From assembly GCF_016056295.1 (NCBI RefSeq), contig NZ_JAECZB010000014.1, positions 1 through 42,561 on the forward strand: DNA of 42,561 nt. The letters run 5' to 3'. A program made the position numbers and the translations under genes. The notes beneath the pieces were generated by a model, which was not told where the DNA came from, searched no databases, and was given only the letters and a program-made list of their open reading frames with translations. This stretch comes from Atlanticothrix silvestris CENA357 (lineage in GTDB: Bacteria > Cyanobacteriota > Cyanobacteriia > Cyanobacteriales > Nostocaceae). Shown here in pieces: positions 17,754-26,012 of the stretch (positions are counted from its first letter, which is position 1; every line of letters starts with the position of its first letter).

Positions 17754-17922
17754 CTGACTTTTCACGGCATCTGGAAAATCTCTCTCCTTTTAAGAAAGAG
17801 ACTTTGAATTTTCCCCCTTCCCGCGTCGGGAAGGGGGTTAGGAGGTTAGGTTTTTGGTGGACTTTTCCACATAACCTGAAAAGTCAGACTGATGGTATTG
17901 TCATCCTTTTCACCATCAGTCT
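17754..17922. repeat. Second nested hairpin cluster
   Basis: The arms CTGACTTTTCA (17754-17764) and its complement (17877-17887) enclose a perfect 10-bp hairpin, CCCCCTTCCC-GCGTC-GGGAAGGGGG (17813-17837). A further 11-bp hairpin follows, AGACTGATGGT (17886-17896) with ACCATCAGTCT (17912-17922). The AGACTGATGG word is the same one that flanks the neighbouring element. The rest of the 17378-17978 gap is AT-rich with no gene. Confidence 0.75.
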
Positions 17923-17978
17923 CACTGTGCAAAATAGGGTTAGCAACGGTAGAAGGCCATCTCTGGATGATATTAAAT

Positions 17979-18623
17979 TTATGATGTTAAATTTGTTTCA
18001 ATCACCGTACCTACCAAACATGCTCTATCTAAATTTACCCCCCTCAAATTTGTACCTTCTAATTCCGCACACAATAAGTTTGCACCCGTCAAGTTTGCCC
18101 CTGCTAAATTAGCATCGCGCAAGTCAGCTTCTTCGAGATTTGCCTCACTCAACAACGCCCCTTGCAAATCAGCACGACTCAAATCAGCACCTTTAAGATT
18201 AGCCCCAGTTAGGTTTGCACCTCGTAAGTCAGCACCTCGTAAGTCAACGCCTTGTAGATTGATGTTCATCAAATTAGCGCCACTCAAAAAAGCACCAGCT
18301 AAAGATACATCGCTGAGTCTTGCTCCCATCAAGTTAGCGCCACGCAAATTGCTACCCCGCAAATCAGCACCTGTCAAATCTGCTTGCATCAAATTTGCTC
18401 CCATGAGATTCGCCCGCAAGTCAGTGGCTTGTAGGTTTGCTCCCATCAAGTTCGCTCCCTCAAAATGCCCACCTTCGAGTTTGGAACCTGTAAAATCAGT
18501 GCCCACAAGGGTAGCCCCTGCAAAGTTGATGCGGTTTAAATCAAGTTGAGAGAGTTCCTCGTCTTCTAAATTTACTCCTGGGAGCTGCTTAATTTTTCCT
18601 GATCTAATATCTTCGATATTCAT
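17979..18623 (-). CDS. Pentapeptide-repeat protein
   Basis: The 214-residue protein is almost entirely A(D/N)Lxx repeats (for example ANLMGANLQATDLRANLMGA) from about residue 30 to 205, which fold as a right-handed quadrilateral beta helix. One repeat is shortened (TDLRANLMG), giving a phase slip. A short N-terminal segment (MNIEDIRSGKIKQLPG) precedes the repeats. No signal peptide or TM segment is seen, so it is probably cytosolic. Its ATG overlaps the TGA of the DICT/HD gene by 4 nt, so the two are co-translated and may act together, the repeat helix being a likely binding scaffold. The molecular function of most members is unknown. Confidence 0.92.
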   Translation of the reverse strand: MNIEDIRSGKIKQLPGVNLEDEELSQLDLNRINFAGATLVGTDFTGSKLEGGHFEGANLMGANLQATDLRANLMGANLMQADLTGADLRGSNLRGANLMGARLSDVSLAGAFLSGANLMNINLQGVDLRGADLRGANLTGANLKGADLSRADLQGALLSEANLEEADLRDANLAGANLTGANLLCAELEGTNLRGVNLDRACLVGTVIETNLTS

Positions 18624-20020
18624 TTAAGGTAACTACCAATCTCCTCACTACTCTTGCTGTGGCTATCCCACCGGGAATCAAGTAACCACATACCACTGCT
18701 GACTTTAGGCGACATCAAGGGTAAGTCGAGTCCCTGTTGCAAACCCATAACTAACAAAGCTAAAGCATCTACAAGTTTAGGATCAAAGCGGGTTGATTGT
18801 TGTTGTCTGCATTCATCTAAAGCTTGAGTAAATATCTCTTCGCGCGTTTTATTGGCAGATTTGATATTATTGACTCGCCACTGAAAATCTGCAACTAAAG
18901 CTACAATTCTGGACTCTAGGGGAATCTCATCTCCAGCTAAACCCGCAGGTTCTCCTGTACCATCCCACCACTCAGTTTGGTGAGTGATAATTTGGGCAAC
19001 TGCACGCAGTCGGGGCATTGTTCGCAATACTTGCGCCCCAGGTACTAAAGGGCAAGTTAAGGGACAACTAGGGGCATGTTCTTCTTGGTAACGAGTAGAT
19101 GTACCGGGAGTCAGAACACTTTCTGCTTTTTGTAATGGATCTATGCGGTGCAACAAACCTGCCAGCCGTAATCTTTTAATTTGCCAGGCAGGTAGTTCTA
19201 GAAGCTGCCCCATTGTCTCAGAAAGTGCTACTACTTCCGCTGCGGCCATTGGGTTATTGACATCTGCCACGTCCATTAATTGCGCCATCCGCAAAAATGC
19301 CTGGATTTCGTTAGAAACCAAGTTGCGATCTAATGCTTGTTGGCGCAGCGCTGCGGGGATGGCTAAATTCTCCTGTCCGGTTTGGAGATAATCAACTACG
19401 CGGGAGACAACTGTACCCAAGTTTTTAGGTGCGGCTAAACCAGACTGTATTGATTCTTGATGGGCGAAAAGTTTTTTTGCTAGTTCTGGGTTGTATTTTT
19501 GAATGTGGGCGATCGCTAATTCTACTGTCTCTTTTACTAGCTCTGGCTCAAACGTCCACAAGCCATAAAATTTACGCTCTAAATCTGTGTCTGGCAGTCC
19601 TCCCACACCATAATCAGCTTCTGATAGTTCTTGACAAAGTACCATTGCTGTGTAATCGGGTGCAAGAATAATCAAGTGCCACTCCTGCGCCACTGGATCA
19701 GCTGTATCTAATGCCACTAAGTCCACATTGGGTAATTGACTTGTGGAATGTTCCACAAAGCCTGCATCCGCTGCTGCCATAATGACAATTTCGCGGCTGC
19801 ACTTAGCAATATCTGCATATCTTTCTGCTTCTTGCAGATACCATTTACCCTGTTGGAAGGCTGCGATTACTAAAGGTTTACTATTATCAGTTAAGATGTG
19901 GTCTTCTAAGGCATGGCACAGGGAAACTAGGGTATTTTTGTAGTACACCCCTAATCGAATTGGTCTAGTGCTATGGCGATGTGCTGCTTCCAGTTGTTGG
20001 AGAATTGAACCTTCTAACAT
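18620..20020 (-). CDS. DICT sensory domain protein with degenerate HD-GYP-like region
   Basis: Cyanobacterial signalling protein of 466 residues. The N-terminal part (about 15-135: RPIRLGVYYKNTLVSLCHALEDHI, VIAAFQQGKWYLQEAERYADIA) matches the DICT sensor domain, and the middle is helical. The C-terminal part (about 280-420) resembles an HD-GYP phosphodiesterase: LLHRIDPLQ stands where LLHDIGK is expected, then HQTEWWDGTGEPAGLAGDEIPLESRIVALVADF. The HD doublet reads His-Arg and the following Gly-Lys is Asp-Pro, so metal binding and c-di-GMP hydrolysis are probably lost while the GYP-like loop is kept as GEP. It overlaps the pentapeptide gene by 4 nt downstream. A role as a ligand-binding scaffold is inferred. 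Confidence 0.78.
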   Translation of the reverse strand: MLEGSILQQLEAAHRHSTRPIRLGVYYKNTLVSLCHALEDHILTDNSKPLVIAAFQQGKWYLQEAERYADIAKCSREIVIMAAADAGFVEHSTSQLPNVDLVALDTADPVAQEWHLIILAPDYTAMVLCQELSEADYGVGGLPDTDLERKFYGLWTFEPELVKETVELAIAHIQKYNPELAKKLFAHQESIQSGLAAPKNLGTVVSRVVDYLQTGQENLAIPAALRQQALDRNLVSNEIQAFLRMAQLMDVADVNNPMAAAEVVALSETMGQLLELPAWQIKRLRLAGLLHRIDPLQKAESVLTPGTSTRYQEEHAPSCPLTCPLVPGAQVLRTMPRLRAVAQIITHQTEWWDGTGEPAGLAGDEIPLESRIVALVADFQWRVNNIKSANKTREEIFTQALDECRQQQSTRFDPKLVDALALLVMGLQQGLDLPLMSPKVSSGMWLLDSRWDSHSKSSEEIGSYLK

Positions 20021-20049
20021 AGAACTTGGTGGGAAATGATCGCAGATGG

Positions 20050-20160
20050 TGAGAAGTTTAGGGGCTAGAGGCTAAGGGCTAGGGGTTAGAGGGTAGGAGC
20101 TAGTATTTTTGGTTTTTTTAATTAACTTCTAGTCACTAGTCCCTAGTTCCTAATTCCTGT
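20050..20160. repeat. CTAGGGG-type heptamer repeats with complementary arm
   Basis: Repeated words GGGGCTAGAGGCTAAGGGCTAGGGG run up to GGAGCTAGT. A T-rich turn and CACTAGTCCCTAGTTCCTAATTCC on the other side can pair with the first arm. This is the short-tandem-repeat class seen throughout Nostoc intergenic DNA. Confidence 0.75.
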
Positions 20161-20163
20161 CTT

Positions 20164-21756
20164 TTATGATACGTTCGCTAACTGTTTGTCTTTAGTTTCC
20201 ATTGGTGCAGACAGTGCTGCTTCTAAGTCGGCACAACCCAGCTTTTCTTCTAAGATTTTCATGACTTCGCGTCCGAAGTCGTTGGGGTTTTGTCGCCAAG
20301 CTTGCAAGCAAACTTCGCCGAAGAAGGAACCGAGAGGTTCGGGGTTCCATAATAATTTCTTGGCTGTCCACGGCATCAAGCTCATGGGATCATACCCTGG
20401 TTTGAGGATGCCTTCTTTGAAAGCATATTCTTCTAAATGGGTATGGGGTTGGAGTCCAATAAAGAAAATGGCAGGTTCGACTTTATCAACACCGAAAATT
20501 CGTTCTAGTTCGCGATGATAGGCGATAGTTTGGCGAATAGTTTCGGGGCGTTCGTCAATGACATTAAAGGAGTAATTGACGGATACTAAATCATTAAACC
20601 CAGCGGCTTTTAAGTCACGGCAGTTTTGTAAAACAGTCCGCAGGTTATACCCCATCCGCATTTTTCGCACGAGTTCTTGAGAACCGCTAGTGATGCCAAT
20701 TTCAAAGTAGTTCATCCCAGTTTTCGCCATCAATTCGCACAACTGGGGTGTCAGATTGTCGGCTCTGATATATGCTGCCCAGTTAATGTCTGTCATGCCA
20801 GAATCGACGATTTTCTGCAAAAGTTCTATTGCATCATCGATAAATTTACGTGCGGGGATAAATTGGGCATCGGTAAACCAGAAGTTGCGAATACCGCGAT
20901 TATACAATTGGCGCATCTCGGCAACGACTTCATCTGCCGGATTGATCCGTACCTGTTTGCCTTCGACGACGGTGTAGACGCAATAACAACAGTTGTGAGG
21001 ACAACCACGCTTGGTTTGGACACCGATATAGAAGTCTTGTTCTTGCAAGTAATAGTTAAATTCGGGCCAAATGCTTTCTATATAATCGTAGTTACAAGCG
21101 GTTTTTTCTAAGGGTGTGGGTTGTTCGTGAATTAACTTGTTACGTGGTTGAGTTTCTCCCACAACGTAGCAACGTTCATCTTGAAACTCGCGGCCACTTA
21201 AAAGTTTTTCTAGTAGAGTTTCGCCTTCACCTATAGAAATAATTGTTCCTTGAGGTAAGCTTTTACCCAACTGTTCATAAAATACGCTGACTGCACCGCC
21301 ACCAACAACTGCACGAGCATCGGAATGATATTGTTGGGCGCGTTTTAAACCGCGTTTGATTAGTCCCTGGTTACGCCACAGTTCTGCGTAGTAAGCGATA
21401 AAGATTCGCAAACCTCCTAAGCCCCCCCGTAATTTAATCAAGGGATTGCTGGCATAGTAAAATTCAAAGGCGTTTTGCAGCGGGTTCCCACCGCGTCCAC
21501 CAACTGGGGCATAAATTTGAATATCCCGCCACGAAAATACTAGCAGTGTTGGTTTAAATTCATCTATACAATCATCCAGAGCAGAAGCGTAGTCCAAAGG
21601 TGGCACTGTTCCTAAATCAAAAATACGCTGTTCGATTGCAGGAAATTGCTTGTGGACATGATCTGACAGATAAACAACCCCAATGGGAAAGATTGGGTTA
21701 CAGGGAAGGCGAACGTAGAGAATTCGATTTTCCATCATGAGGGTTTTAACTTCCAT
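20164..21756 (-). CDS. B12-binding-type radical SAM protein
   Basis: The 530-residue protein has an N-terminal Rossmann-like cobalamin-binding-type region (about 10-200, LYVRLPCNPIFPIGVVYLSD, with VVGGGAV and SIGEGET). A radical SAM core follows with the 4Fe-4S motif Cys252-x3-Cys256-x2-Cys259 in KRGCPHNCCYCVY and a SAM-binding RNFWFTDAQF strand. The wording matches a family I know as conserved across cyanobacteria and annotated as a photosystem II high-light acclimation radical SAM protein; that name is from memory and the reaction is unknown. The classical DxHxxG cobalamin motif is not obvious. MENRILYV, starting at the ATG at 21735, may be the true N terminus, with MEVKTLM as an upstream extension. 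Confidence 0.85.
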   Translation of the reverse strand: MEVKTLMMENRILYVRLPCNPIFPIGVVYLSDHVHKQFPAIEQRIFDLGTVPPLDYASALDDCIDEFKPTLLVFSWRDIQIYAPVGGRGGNPLQNAFEFYYASNPLIKLRGGLGGLRIFIAYYAELWRNQGLIKRGLKRAQQYHSDARAVVGGGAVSVFYEQLGKSLPQGTIISIGEGETLLEKLLSGREFQDERCYVVGETQPRNKLIHEQPTPLEKTACNYDYIESIWPEFNYYLQEQDFYIGVQTKRGCPHNCCYCVYTVVEGKQVRINPADEVVAEMRQLYNRGIRNFWFTDAQFIPARKFIDDAIELLQKIVDSGMTDINWAAYIRADNLTPQLCELMAKTGMNYFEIGITSGSQELVRKMRMGYNLRTVLQNCRDLKAAGFNDLVSVNYSFNVIDERPETIRQTIAYHRELERIFGVDKVEPAIFFIGLQPHTHLEEYAFKEGILKPGYDPMSLMPWTAKKLLWNPEPLGSFFGEVCLQAWRQNPNDFGREVMKILEEKLGCADLEAALSAPMETKDKQLANVS

Positions 21757-22318
21757 CTTGCCGTTCTTCGAGGAAAAGCGAGAGAAAATCTCGTTTTAAA
21801 GTGTGTTTGTTTTAGTCACCTTGGCTCTATCAAAATTTTGCTTGACATGTAAGCTGATTTTTGATAAAGAATAGCTCTTTATTGGCAACCTTGGGAATAG
21901 CTAAATTTGCTCAACATCAAACAAATATAGATAGGTTTTATGAAGAAAGTTGTCATATATCTTTACCATAACATTGAGTTTCTTCATTAAGCGATGATCC
22001 CTGATGTAAGTCTGGGGATAGATGAAACCCAAAAATAAATTCTGGAGTGGTTGCTATGGAATAATCGCTTGATTGTGCTTAATTCACAGTTACCTCAGAG
22101 AAATACGAGCTTTGTTAACAAGAAAATATCAGCAGATGTAGTGTATACTTTACAAAAAAATAGATTTTTTTATATAATTTTCATAACTTGAACATATCTT
22201 TAGATATAAATAGCGTAGAAAATTTCAGTTGGTAGTCGGAGTTACAGCATCTGGGGATCAGCAAGTGTTAGCTTTGCGGATGTAATGTAAAATTGTGGCG
22301 TAAAGCTCCTCGGCAGTT
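21757..22318. other. Divergent intergenic region
   Basis: About 560 bp between divergent genes, AT-rich, with no frame longer than about 20 codons that looks coding. It must hold promoters for the radical SAM and DUF1830 genes. No promoter elements could be named with confidence. Confidence 0.5.
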
Positions 22319-22711
22319 ATGGCTCAAATACTAGATCCACTACCACCTGAGCAATCGGGGAACATTCTCTGCTGCTACGTTAATGCCACGAGCAAAATTC
22401 AGGTGGCTCGCATCTCCAACATTGCTAACTGGTACTTTGAAAGGGTTGTTTTTCCTGGACAGCGCCTCATGTTTGAAGCACCACAAGAAGCTCAAATGGA
22501 GATTCATACTGGTATGATGGCTAGTGCAATTTTATCGGATAATATTCCGTGCGATCGCCTGGCAATTGACCAGCCTAGCAGAAAAGAGTTTGATACAGAT
22601 TCACTAGGGATAGACCCTATCAGTAATAAATCAATGGTGTCATTGATTAATACAAAAACCGGAGATACAACAAAACCTTTAACAGTAGGTGGTTTAGTGT
22701 TCGTTGATTAA
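22319..22711 (+). CDS. DUF1830 family protein
   Basis: Small 130-residue protein conserved in cyanobacteria. The core GNILCCYVNATSKIQVARISNIANWYFERVVFPGQRLMFEAP (about 14-56, given in parts: CCYVN, QVARI, NWYFERVVFPGQ) is characteristic of the DUF1830 family. HTGMMASAILSDNIPCDRL follows with a second cysteine. The C-terminal 45 residues are less conserved in appearance. It is soluble, with no signal peptide. Function unknown. The gene is monocistronic, with its own terminator at 22736-22762. Confidence 0.85.
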   Translation: MAQILDPLPPEQSGNILCCYVNATSKIQVARISNIANWYFERVVFPGQRLMFEAPQEAQMEIHTGMMASAILSDNIPCDRLAIDQPSRKEFDTDSLGIDPISNKSMVSLINTKTGDTTKPLTVGGLVFVD

Positions 22712-22735
22712 AAAAACAATTTTTTTCAATTTTGA

Positions 22736-22762
22736 GGGTTGCTAAATTTAGCAACTCTTTTT
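22736..22762 (+). terminator. Rho-independent terminator after the DUF1830 gene
   Basis: An 8-bp stem (GGGTTGCT / AGCAACTC with one G-T pair) around AAATTT is followed by five T residues, 24 nt after the stop codon. This is the canonical stem plus T-run form. Confidence 0.8.
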
Positions 22763-22769
22763 GTTTGAG

Positions 22770-22895
22770 TGGGGCATGGGGAAGAAGGGTAAAGGGAAAG
22801 GGGTAAGGGGGAAAGGGTTTGTTTCTTCATCCTTGAATCTTTTCCCAAGATTGTTCATGCCCTGCTCCCCTGCTCCTCTGTTCCCCTGCGGTCTA
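22770..22895. repeat. G-rich / C-rich intergenic repeat tract
   Basis: GGGGCATGGGGAAGAAGGG and AAAGGGAAAGGGGTAAGGG on the left are matched by CTTTTCCC and CCCTGCTCCCCTGCTCC on the right, giving an imperfect foldback. The composition resembles the tracts at 17630-17700 and 37287-37400. Confidence 0.65.
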
Positions 22896-22906
22896 AAATT
22901 ATTATT

Positions 22907-23368
22907 ATGAATCTACCTTCTTTTCTTTGGCTGTGGAAAATAGCCGCCTGGTCAATGGGGTTATCGATAGTGGCGTATTTGCTGTTAGCGATTACTGGTA
23001 TTTGGATGTTTAGCGTCAGAACTTCGCAAAATCCCCCTGGTTTTTTACCGATTATTGGAGGACGTGCAGAAGCGCGATCGCTCCACTATACAATCGGCAT
23101 CACTATGGTAAGTTTAGTGCTACTACTATTGGCAATTGGCATTGTCGGTACTTTGGGACACTTTGGTTCCTTAGGACAATCATCACACTTAGTTGCTGGA
23201 TTGATAGTAGTAGGATTAGTTTTGCTGTCTGCTTTCAGCGCCACACTAATTAGTCCTAGACGACCTTGGGCTAGACCTTTACATATAGGTGCGAATATTA
23301 TTCTATTTGGGGGTTTTGCTTGGGTGTCAATTACTGGTTGGATTGTAGTACAAAAGTATTTGCCTTAA
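22907..23368 (+). CDS. DUF4079 family membrane protein
   Basis: A 153-residue integral membrane protein with four predicted helices (about 8-35, 60-85, 92-113, 128-150). Conserved-looking features are EARSLHYTIGI, with a histidine at the start of helix 2, and RPWARPLHIGANI, with a histidine at the start of helix 4. The paired helix histidines recall haem-binding four-helix membrane proteins, but that is inference. The family is restricted mainly to cyanobacteria and plastid lineages and its function is unestablished. Convergent with the next gene. Confidence 0.8.
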   Translation: MNLPSFLWLWKIAAWSMGLSIVAYLLLAITGIWMFSVRTSQNPPGFLPIIGGRAEARSLHYTIGITMVSLVLLLLAIGIVGTLGHFGSLGQSSHLVAGLIVVGLVLLSAFSATLISPRRPWARPLHIGANIILFGGFAWVSITGWIVVQKYLP

Positions 23369-23411
23369 TCAGAATATGCTCTTGCACTTAGAGAAACCCA
23401 ACGATGATTTC

Positions 23412-24089
23412 TCATTCAATGAGCTTGCTTGACTTTAAAGGCAAGGAAAACACGAAACAGACAATCAAGCTCATGATCATAAGTTCGCCTCCATCTTCCA
23501 CAAGGATAAGTAAAGGATCTAAAAAAGGAGTACTTAATACTACATGAAGCATGTCCATGAAAACTCCAAAAATAGCCAGAGCAAACAGCAATATAATTAA
23601 AGATTTCGATACTTCTCTAGACAAGCGATCGCCCAAGCGATAATTAATACCAATAGCAATCAGAAAAAATAAACTTACTACAGCAGACACAACAAGCTCT
23701 CCTAAATCTACTGCTCTTAAGTTCAATATGGCAGGAAACGAAAATTTACTGCTGATTAAAGCTCCCAAGTTTTCATGAATCTGAACTGAATCATCAAGTA
23801 ACAAATAAAAAAACAGTACAGACCAGCTTAAGTATAAAAGCGAACGCCCTTGTATTGCTAATAAGCCTAACAAAAGTGCAGACCAATACTCTTTTACATA
23901 TTGGAAAATTTCTGAATATCCTCTGTCTTTTTCTAAAGAAAAAATGTCATTAGAAATCAAGTCACTATACGAATAAACCAAGTGAAGAAGAATAAAACCA
24001 ATGTCGGTTGCCAAAAACAAGCAACACAATTTAACTATCCAATTACCTTTATTTAGTTTTACTGAATATCTTAGGTTTTTATTTAGCAT
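23412..24089 (-). CDS. Six-TM membrane protein of unknown function with conserved-looking acid/histidine sites
   Basis: I do not recognise the family. The 225 residues contain about six hydrophobic helices (20-40, 70-85, 85-98, 128-150, 163-185, 200-218). Polar residues cluster at helix ends in a pattern suggestive of a metal site: LLDDSVQIHENLG (Asp99, Asp100, His105, Glu106), VFMDMLHVV (Asp179, His182) and VEDGGELM (Glu198, Asp199, Glu202). Membrane hydrolases of the ceramidase/progestin-receptor (CREST) type also place Asp, His and Glu across helices, but no family signature is clear enough to claim membership. Single gene, convergent with the DUF4079 gene. Confidence 0.7.
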   Translation of the reverse strand: MLNKNLRYSVKLNKGNWIVKLCCLFLATDIGFILLHLVYSYSDLISNDIFSLEKDRGYSEIFQYVKEYWSALLLGLLAIQGRSLLYLSWSVLFFYLLLDDSVQIHENLGALISSKFSFPAILNLRAVDLGELVVSAVVSLFFLIAIGINYRLGDRLSREVSKSLIILLFALAIFGVFMDMLHVVLSTPFLDPLLILVEDGGELMIMSLIVCFVFSLPLKSSKLIE

Positions 24090-24531
24090 AGAACTGAAAT
24101 CCTTAATAACCTTCAGCCCAAACCACTCTGACTACTTTGTCGCAAGCTATTACGACTTTAAATTACACAATTACTTCCTAAGTTTGTTAATTGCTGACCG
24201 TTAACAGTCCATACGAAAAGATGTGCAACTTAGATGCGTGACAGTTTAGTAGTTGTGTCTGAAGCTTATGGAGTACTTGAAATCACTATTTAACTTAAAC
24301 TTAAAGTAATCATAAATTAAATTTAATATAAGATTAAACTTTTTTAAAAGGATTAAATAAAATTTGATGAAATTTACTTAAAAAAGCAGTGATTTATTGT
24401 CATAAAAATTTCATTACTATCTAAAGAAAGATTTAGTAATACCCTTTTAGAAAGATTTTTACTCAGCAATTTTGTAAACAAAGTAAAATAAACGCTTAAC
24501 TTACAATAAAAAAAAGCATGATGATAAAGCC
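24090..24531. other. AT-rich intergenic region
   Basis: About 440 bp between divergent genes with no coding frame. It is strongly AT-rich from 24280 on (TTAAATTTAATATAAG, AAAATTTGATGAAATTTAC). Promoters for both flanking genes are expected here. Confidence 0.5.
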
Positions 24532-25098
24532 GTGACAGTAACCTCAGCCAATACCTCTACTTCTATTTTTCGCCTGTCTCCGTTAATTCGAATTACTCTA
24601 TTGACTTTATATGTGGCACTGACAGCACCATTACCCTTTTTATCTCAGGTAACAGCTGCACCTATACCGCCAGCATTATTGTGGGTAGGAATTAGCATAG
24701 GCTTAGTTGGCCTATATGCGGTGTTGACTGAACGAGTAATTGTCAATGACCAAGAAATTCAGGTAACTTACCCGGCTTGGGTTCCGCGCTTTTTTCGTAA
24801 AGGTTGGATTTTACCTTGGTCAGATGTCAAAGAATTAAAACCTCGTTCTACTGGTCAAGGAGGATTGGTTTATTATTTTCTCAGCCAAGATGGAAAAGCT
24901 TATTTACTCCCCATGCGTGTAGCTGGATTTGCCCGTTTGGTAAAAATTGTAGAAGCTAAAACAGGCATTAACACTACAGATGTTCGCCCTCTAGCACAGC
25001 CGTGGATGTATATAATTTTATTAGGATTTACTCTACTGCTATTGTTAGTTGATGGCTGGACTATCGCCACCGCTTTAACTACCGGACAATTAAATTAG
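24532..25098 (+). CDS. Conserved cyanobacterial membrane protein, PH-like middle region
   Basis: A 188-residue protein read from a GTG. Two helices at the N terminus (about 18-40 and 45-65) and one at the C terminus (about 158-180) flank a soluble middle. The pattern ERVIVNDQEIQVTYPAWVPRF...GWILPWSDVKELKPRSTGQGGLVYYFL (quoted in parts: ERVIVNDQEIQVTYP, GWILPWSDVKEL, GGLVYYFLSQDGKAYLLP) looks like the strand order of bacterial PH/DUF304-type domains. No exact family is recognised. It lies 70 bp upstream of the ABC ATPase on the same strand, so an operon is possible and it could be a membrane partner, but it does not look like a permease. Confidence 0.75.
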   Translation: MTVTSANTSTSIFRLSPLIRITLLTLYVALTAPLPFLSQVTAAPIPPALLWVGISIGLVGLYAVLTERVIVNDQEIQVTYPAWVPRFFRKGWILPWSDVKELKPRSTGQGGLVYYFLSQDGKAYLLPMRVAGFARLVKIVEAKTGINTTDVRPLAQPWMYIILLGFTLLLLLVDGWTIATALTTGQLN

Positions 25099-25168
25099 AT
25101 AAAAAGTAGGAATTAGGGAGTGGTAATTCTTCCCTAATCCCCAGTTCCCAGTTCCCATTTCCACAAGG
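25099..25168. repeat. Hairpin and CCCAGTT repeat between two genes
   Basis: ATTAGGGA and TCCCTAAT form an 8-bp hairpin, followed by CCCCAGTTCCCAGTTCCCATTTCC heptamer-like repeats reaching almost to the next start codon. The ribosome binding region of the ABC gene is therefore made of repeat DNA. Confidence 0.65.
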
Positions 25169-25945
25169 TTGAACTTGAAGAATGTCGCTAAAACAGCCCA
25201 ACTACGGCTAGAACAAGTTAGTCTGTTTACAAAGCTCAAAAACCAGCTTCAGGGATACCCCATATTGCAGGATATTTCCTTTGAGGTATACCGAGGAGAC
25301 TGCATTACCATTGTGGGCCCATCAGGTGCTGGTAAAACTTCATTATTACGTCTAATCAACCGCCTGATTGAACCCACTCACGGTAAAATTTATTTGGAGA
25401 ATCAAGAGTACCACCAAATTCCTGTAACACAGCTACGCCAATTGGTGACACTGGTATTACAAGAATCAAAGCTACTAGGGATGACAGTTCAACAGGCTTT
25501 GGCCTATCCTTTACTTTTGCGTAGTTTGCCCGCACAAACCATTCAGCAACGAGTCAATCATTGGATAGAACAACTGCACATTCCTAGGGAGTGGTTAGGA
25601 CGAACTGAAGTACAACTTGCTGCTGGACAGCGACAACTAGTAGCGATCGCTCGTGCTTTAATCATCCAGCCAAAAGTTTTACTATTAGATGAGCCAACCT
25701 CTGCTTTAGATGCTGGTACCGCTTCTCATCTGATGCAAGTCCTAACTCAGCTAAATCAAACTCATCAAACCACAATTTTGATGGTCAATCAGCAAATGGA
25801 CTTAAATCAAATGTTTTGCACCCGGCTGTTACATCTACAGCAAAGCCAGTTATTAACAGATAAAACAGCCTCTGAAATCGACTGGGTTAACTTACGCAAT
25901 AGCTTGATGCAAGCAGAAGCTCAAGCTGCTGAAGAATGGATTTAA
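25169..25945 (+). CDS. ABC transporter ATP-binding protein (orphan)
   Basis: ATPase of 258 residues with Walker A GPSGAGKTS (50-58), Q-loop VLQES (about 97), a degenerate signature LAAGQRQ (150-156, where LSGGQ is usual), Walker B LLLDEP (171-176) and D-loop SALD. The H-loop histidine is missing: the strand reads LMVNQQMD with Gln208 where TH(D/E) is expected. Size and sequence resemble the YbbL/FetA-type and phosphate/amino-acid importer ATPases. No permease is adjacent. Start choice is uncertain: TTG at 25169 gives the full product, a second TTG lies at 25175, and no ATG precedes the Walker A motif. Confidence 0.82.
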   Translation: MNLKNVAKTAQLRLEQVSLFTKLKNQLQGYPILQDISFEVYRGDCITIVGPSGAGKTSLLRLINRLIEPTHGKIYLENQEYHQIPVTQLRQLVTLVLQESKLLGMTVQQALAYPLLLRSLPAQTIQQRVNHWIEQLHIPREWLGRTEVQLAAGQRQLVAIARALIIQPKVLLLDEPTSALDAGTASHLMQVLTQLNQTHQTTILMVNQQMDLNQMFCTRLLHLQQSQLLTDKTASEIDWVNLRNSLMQAEAQAAEEWI

Positions 25946-26012
25946 ACGGCTTTGTTTTGAATGTCAACTGAAGAGTTAAAAACTCCTAACTTTTAACTTT
26001 CAACTTCCAACT

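Noticed and set aside
17804-18112. 102-codon plus-strand frame
   Set aside because: Starts inside a hairpin repeat and continues antisense to the pentapeptide gene.
21757-22318. tRNA or small structured RNA in long gaps
   Set aside because: No cloverleaf, GTTC-type T-loop or riboswitch core was found in this or the other long gaps.
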